NCBI RefSeq assembly: GCF_001187915.1
Contig: NZ_LGIU01000091.1
Span: 78,761-142,760, forward strand
Direction of reading: 5' to 3'
Source: Arthrobacter sp. RIT-PI-e
GTDB lineage: Bacteria; Actinomycetota; Actinomycetes; Actinomycetales; Micrococcaceae
Length of the DNA stretch: 64,000 bases
A program made the position numbers and the translations under genes. This document shows, in pieces, positions 60,776 to 64,000 of the stretch (the stretch's first letter is position 1; every line of letters starts with the position of its first letter). The notes below the pieces were generated by a model. The model was not told where the DNA came from and searched no databases. It was given only the letters and a program-made list of their open reading frames with translations.

Positions 60776-61269
60776 CGGCGACCTGGAGCAAGCCGGGTGA
60801 CGGACACGTTCGAGCGCCTCCCCCATCGGGCGGTCGGAATCGAGCGAACCCGCAAGCCCGGGGACGGTCCCCTCCGAGTGCTTGCCGGATTATCGGCGTC
60901 CGTCGTCACATCACCTGCCTGGCATCCCGGTCTACTTCTGTGAGCCGCACCCGCCCTGGTGACAAGGCGCGAACGAGTATACCGACGGGTTGTGGAGTGG
61001 CCACCGAAAGGGACCAGCCTCAGCGAACACGGCGCAGAACATCTCGATCACGTTGCCGCGGAGATCGATGATCGACCTCGAGCTGTGCTCGATCGGACAC
61101 CCCCGCGAACCGATTCGCTACGCTTCTGAACAGCACCGACCTCTCCTCGGTGTTGCGGCGACCGTGAGATTCCGCCCCGTCATCGCGGGTCCCGCGTACA
61201 GTGACATGATCAACCAGTCGGCACCCTGGCCGACACGCTCCAGGCGGTCCGGAGACCCCGGGCGCCCTG
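60776..61269. other. Gene-free, mixed-frame stretch after the sugar locus
   Basis: About 500 nt without a supportable gene. Several overlapping readings on both strands have no start signal or family match. Base composition begins to fall toward the accessory end of the window. Confidence 0.5.
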
Positions 61270-61320
61270 GAGAATCTGGAAGGCCAGGGCAGGAGCAGAC
61301 ATGATGCCGCGCATGCCGGC

Positions 61321-61692
61321 TTCGTGGCTGAGCAGGGGATGCCGTCCCAGCTCGGCGGGTGCAGGAGTGCCGGGTGTATGAGCGGCTGCATGCCCAACGC
61401 CGGTCTCATCCGGAGGGCAAACTCGCCCCGGAGAAGGTAGCTGTGTCGCGTGGGGCGGCGGGCTGGTCCACGGCGGGGAACTTCACCGCGTCGTGGGACA
61501 CACGGCTGCGGGAGGTGGAGGGGTTCCGGGTGGTCACGGGGCGGTTCCCGATCCACCACCGGTATGACCGCCGGGAGGGAAGGTCTCGGCGATCTGGTTG
61601 GGCCGTCAGCGCACCTGGTGACGGAAGAACACCTTGAATCCTGGGCGACGACGGACTCTGGACGCGGTCCTCACCGGTGGAACCCTCGATTC
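61321..61692 (+). pseudogene. Remnant of a helicase-associated (HA) domain protein
   Basis: Parts of two tandem helicase-associated repeats (aromatic/basic three-helix units found at the C-terminus of phage and plasmid helicases) are recognisable, scattered over three frames. FVAEQGMPSQLGG (from 61321) continues as VQECRVYERLHAQRRSHPEGKLAPEKV (from 61359). SWDTRLREVEGFRVVTGRFPIHHRYDRREG then continues in the third frame from 61580 with IWLGRQRTW, a TGA stop, then RKNTLNPGRRRTLDAVLTGG. The hallmark W-x2-Q/R-R and G/N-x-L spacing supports the identification. Two frame changes and an in-frame stop show that it is dead. Confidence 0.6.
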
Positions 61693-61759
61693 CCCTATAC
61701 CGGTACCGGGCAATCCCTACACCTGATCATCGTCGTAGGCGCCACGAGCATGGTGAGTG

Positions 61760-62263
61760 CTAGGCGGCTAGGTGTGGGTTGGGCTGCTGGATACGGGCTG
61801 CCGCGGCTTTGAACCGTCGTGCTTCCTGCATGAGCTGCCGGATGAGGGGTTCAACGGCAATGCTGCCCTTCGTGGTCCGGCTCAGGGCGCTGGTGGCGAT
61901 GAGTTCCAACCGTCGGGCGCCGGCCATCGCCGCCCCGTTACGCATGCTCAGTAATGCCTCCACATGCCTGTCGTCCTCACCACCGTCGTTGCTGTTGTCA
62001 TCGTCGCTGCTGTCATCACGGTGGTGGGCCTCGTGAGCGTCCTGGTGGTGCTGCTGGGCGTGGTGCTGTGGCTGCCGGTGGTTTCGGTGCTGGGTGAGGG
62101 TGTGGTCGATGCGGGTGATGCGCGAATCCAGGAGGGAGGTGAAGTTGATGATGAGGTCCAGGGCGATGGTGGGCGAGAGGTCCTCACTGAGAGTGGTGAG
62201 CACTGTCGGATCCAGGACGGGGGTGGTGATGGTCAGTCGGGTGTGCTGGTCGCGGTGGATCAT
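61760..62263 (-). CDS. Hpt-like protein without the phospho-histidine, with His/Asp-rich insert
   Basis: This 167-residue protein has VLDPTVLTTLSEDLSPTIALDLIINFTSLLDSRITRIDHTL (residues 16-56) and VEALLSMRNGAAMAGARRLELIA (101-123), which together look like a histidine-phosphotransfer (Hpt) helical bundle. The usual H-S-L-K-G-S motif reads L-S-M-R-N-G, with Leu105 where the phosphorylated His should be. Between the two helices lies a low-complexity insert: His-rich at 59-81 and Asp-rich at 83-98, perhaps metal-binding. ATG 62263 follows AGGA by 5 nt. It lies 218 nt downstream of the STAS gene on the same strand. It could be a pseudo-Hpt that binds a receiver or kinase without phosphotransfer. 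The Hpt match is by eye. Confidence 0.55.
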   Translation of the reverse strand: MIHRDQHTRLTITTPVLDPTVLTTLSEDLSPTIALDLIINFTSLLDSRITRIDHTLTQHRNHRQPQHHAQQHHQDAHEAHHRDDSSDDDNSNDGGEDDRHVEALLSMRNGAAMAGARRLELIATSALSRTTKGSIAVEPLIRQLMQEARRFKAAAARIQQPNPHLAA

Positions 62264-62481
62264 GGGGTTCCTGTCATGGAATGGAGGAAGGAGATACCAG
62301 GGGGATTCGGGGACGTTCGCGGTCGTGGGGTCCTGCTGCGATCTCCTGGGTGCCGAAGCAGGATCGTCGGTGGCGGCGTCGAGATGATGGGTGTGCTCAC
62401 AGTCATGGTGCTGACGACGGTGACAGTACGGCGCTGCAGCACCATGATGGTGCGTGGTGGTGAGTGGGGCCTGGGAGAAGG

Positions 62482-62871
62482 CTATGAGGCCAGGGTGTAC
62501 GCCGTAGTCGTCCCTACCGGTGAGTCCGGTGGGGTGAGGTGCACGGGTTGCATGATGTCCTGGCCTACGGCGGCAGGATGAGGTTCCGCGGATCTGAGGG
62601 CGCCGATGACCTGTACGGGCACCGTGTGCGAAGGGGTGGGGGAGCTGAGCTTCCGGCAGGCGTCTTTGAGAAGACCGATGGCGGCGGGGTCGAGGAACCG
62701 TGCCTGGGTGGTGTCGATGGTGATGCTGGGATTGCCTGGCAAGGCGTGGGCGCGCCGGATGATCGGGATCAACGCCCGGTAATTGATGGTGGTGAGGTGA
62801 CCGGTGACCTGCAGGACGGCCGTGCGGTGTGTGAGATCGACCTTGATGAGGGTCCGAAGTCGGGGATACAT
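62482..62871 (-). CDS. STAS-domain protein (anti-anti-sigma-like)
   Basis: This 129-residue protein has a STAS-like core: VDLTHRTAVLQVTGHLTTINYRALIPIIRRA, then ITIDTTQARFLDPAAIGLLKDACRKL, where D-x3-FLD in front of the helix matches the phosphorylation-loop region of SpoIIAA-type antagonists. The usual Ser/Thr that is phosphorylated may be lost (FLDPAA where FLDSSG is typical). The C-terminal 30 residues are polar. ATG 62871 follows GGAG by 6 nt. A housekeeping-type promoter at 62923 drives it. With the downstream Hpt-like gene it may form a small signalling unit. Confidence 0.6.
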   Translation of the reverse strand: MYPRLRTLIKVDLTHRTAVLQVTGHLTTINYRALIPIIRRAHALPGNPSITIDTTQARFLDPAAIGLLKDACRKLSSPTPSHTVPVQVIGALRSAEPHPAAVGQDIMQPVHLTPPDSPVGTTTAYTLAS

Positions 62872-62922
62872 GAGAGCTCCGCGAGGAAGAGGCGGCAATG
62901 GCCACTTTCTTGACCAAGACCC

Positions 62923-62951
62923 ATCATAAAGTATTTAGGCCTTCTAGTAAA
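62923..62951 (-). promoter_or_regulatory. Sigma-70-type promoter of the STAS gene
   Basis: On the minus strand, TTTACT (62951-62946), a 17-nt spacer and TATGAT (62928-62923) match the housekeeping consensus well (4/6 and 5/6). The predicted start lies about 45 nt upstream of the STAS start codon. The surrounding DNA is unusually AT-rich. The rest of the gap up to 63223 shows only short GGTTCG-type direct repeats near 63184-63217. Confidence 0.55.
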
Positions 62952-63223
62952 AACCATGCTTACCTTTCACGTCGGACAGCACGGCATCCTGCTCGTAACC
63001 TCTGTCGCCAGGTACCTCGTGAGTATGACTACGGTTGTGATTATCGGCTCGCGCTCGCTGGTCCCTGCGCCTGTTTCTGATACGTTCGGCTGTGTCAGTC
63101 GGCTGAGTGTGGTGTGCGACAGCTTCGTCAGGTAGGTGCTGTCGTGTGAGGCCTTCTGCGGAGTCTGGGTATAGAACTGGCGGTGGTTCAGGGTTCGGGT
63201 TCGGGTGAGAGGGTTCGGGGAAG

Positions 63224-63625
63224 ATGGACGAGACGACGGCGGGGCCTGAGTTCACGGACGTTGAACTGCAGTTCCTGGACTCGGTGTTCGAGCTTGCGAG
63301 GCAGGGACGCACGGGTGAGCTCATGAGTGTTGTGGGTTCGGGTATACCGGTGAACCTGACGAACTCCCGGGGCGATACTCTGCTCATCCTCGCGGCGTAC
63401 CACCGGCGCGCGGACACGGTGTCGGGGCTCCTGGGCGCGGGGGCGGATACGAGCCGGGTCAATGACATGGGTCAGAGCGCACTGGCGGCGGCGACGTTCC
63501 GCCGTGATGAGGGAATCGTCGATGATCTGTTACGAGCCGGCGCAGATCCACACCTGGGACCCAGAAGCGCGATCGCTGTCGCCCGGCAGTTCGGTTTGAC
63601 GGACATGGAGGCCCTGTTCGCTTGA
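63224..63625 (+). CDS. Ankyrin-repeat protein
   Basis: This 133-residue cytoplasmic protein has three to four ankyrin-type repeats. An N-terminal capping helix (VELQFLDSVFELARQGRTGEL) is followed by repeats with SRGDTLLILAAYHRRADTVSGLLGAGADTSRVNDMGQSALAAATFRRDEGIVDDLLRAGADP, each showing the G-x-(T/S)-x-L-x-x-A consensus. Such small ankyrin proteins bind partner proteins; no enzyme domain is present. An AGAGGG stretch lies 9 nt before the ATG. The partner is unknown. Confidence 0.8.
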   Translation: MDETTAGPEFTDVELQFLDSVFELARQGRTGELMSVVGSGIPVNLTNSRGDTLLILAAYHRRADTVSGLLGAGADTSRVNDMGQSALAAATFRRDEGIVDDLLRAGADPHLGPRSAIAVARQFGLTDMEALFA

Positions 63626-63792
63626 TCGCCGCTGCGAGGACTGGGCATCGCCAGGGTCGACGGTTCCTATCACCGCCACTGGAAGCTACGGCGTAGACGC
63701 TGGAACGGTATTCACAGGGCAAGTCCTCTGAGAGGTCGGCGCCGATCACGGTGCGCACCGATCGGGGCCAGCGGGGTAGGGCGAGGTGCTCG

Positions 63793-64000
63793 CTAACTGT
63801 TCTGTGTCATGACGTTGGCGACGCTGTCGTGCAGGCGTGTGGCTGGGGGTTGGTTCCCGATCGCAGTATGTGTTCGATGGTAGTTGTAGTGGATGTTCCA
63901 GGTGGTAATCGCGTTGGTGCGCTGTGCTTCTGAGGTCCACTCGCGGGCGTAGAGGAGCTCTTCGGCGAGGGTGCGGTTGTAGCGTTCGACTTTCCCGTTG
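63793..64000 (-). CDS. IS481-type transposase, C-terminal end (cut by window)
   Basis: The last 68 residues of a DDE integrase-type transposase are visible, reading NGKVERYNRTLAEELLYARE, then YNYHRTHTAIGNQPPATRL and a stop at 63795-63793. N-GK-E-R-N-T-L and YN--R-H---G--P are hallmarks of the IS481/IS3 group core with the last catalytic Glu of the DDE triad (E in KVERYNR). The 5' part lies beyond the window. The left end of the element should lie somewhere in 63640-63790, but I cannot fix its inverted repeat. Confidence 0.8.
   Translation of the reverse strand, partial: NGKVERYNRTLAEELLYAREWTSEAQRTNAITTWNIHYNYHRTHTAIGNQPPATRLHDSVANVMTQNS

Noticed and set aside
62260..62445. A 61-codon frame whose stop overlaps the Hpt-like start
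   Set aside because: It has no ribosome site, is Pro/Thr/Ser-rich with no family, and overlap of ATGA can arise by chance.
61760..62917. A single 385-codon reading through the STAS and Hpt-like genes
   Set aside because: The first half is Arg/His/Pro-rich and overlaps the STAS gene in another frame; the recognisable Hpt-like part starts at 62263 with its own ribosome site.
63184..63217. Short GGTTCG(GG) direct repeats
   Set aside because: Too short and irregular for a CRISPR, iteron or attachment site; no CRISPR array was seen anywhere.

Overview
The window is GC-rich DNA (about two thirds G+C) with frequent GTG/TTG starts, strong GGAGG-type ribosome sites and many 4-nt ATGA/GTGA gene overlaps. 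Together with the gene families present (PaaR-type TetR repressor, HtaA domain, FprA/adrenodoxin-reductase-like domain, actinobacterial Paa gene set), this points to a free-living actinobacterium, probably Micrococcales-like. That placement is an inference; no rRNA or tRNA gene was seen. Almost everything is catabolism: import, ring or amine oxidation, CoA-linked degradation and local regulators.

Layout. (1) 1-2683: the 3' end of a frameshifted copper amine oxidase, an APC permease and a small membrane protein. (2) 2776-7902: a minus-strand polar amino-acid ABC importer ending in a gamma-glutamyltransferase without signal peptide, divergent from a GntR/FCD regulator. (3) 7991-20387: a cluster built around a single-chain cytochrome P450 / FAD reductase / flavodoxin fusion, with a LysR regulator, a small cytoplasmic HtaA-domain protein, two AraC regulators, an amidohydrolase and a ribose-type ABC importer. 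(4) 20498-25979: a kinase and a phospholyase-like class III PLP enzyme, divergent from a TetR-SDR pair, followed by an APC permease; this looks like amino-alcohol catabolism.

(5) 26169-41746: a complete phenylacetate (paa) regulon: paaI-paaK-paaR, paaZ, paaJ-F-H, an MHS transporter, a second thioesterase and paaABCDE-paaG. Five related TetR-type operator sequences sit at its promoters. (6) 41789-46177: a branched-chain-type 2-oxoacid dehydrogenase operon (E1a, E1b, E2) ending in an Lrp regulator, convergent with paa. Regions 1, 5 and 6 could all deliver phenylacetyl-CoA (amine oxidation via phenylacetaldehyde, direct CoA ligation, or 2-oxoacid oxidation).

(7) 46479-48864: an HhH-GPD-like protein and an amino-acid permease. 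(8) 49589-60775: a LacI-controlled glycan locus with a CUT1 sugar importer, GH3 glycosidase, broken GH10-like xylanase, two Gfo/Idh/MocA dehydrogenases and a ThuA-like protein. (9) 60776-64000: a less GC-rich accessory end with a decayed helicase-associated-domain gene, a histidine-less Hpt-like protein with a His/Asp-rich insert, a STAS protein, an ankyrin protein and an IS481-type transposase running off the window.

The strongest candidates for something new are the P450-reductase-flavodoxin fusion with its HtaA neighbour, the kinase/phospholyase module, and the degenerate Hpt/STAS pair.
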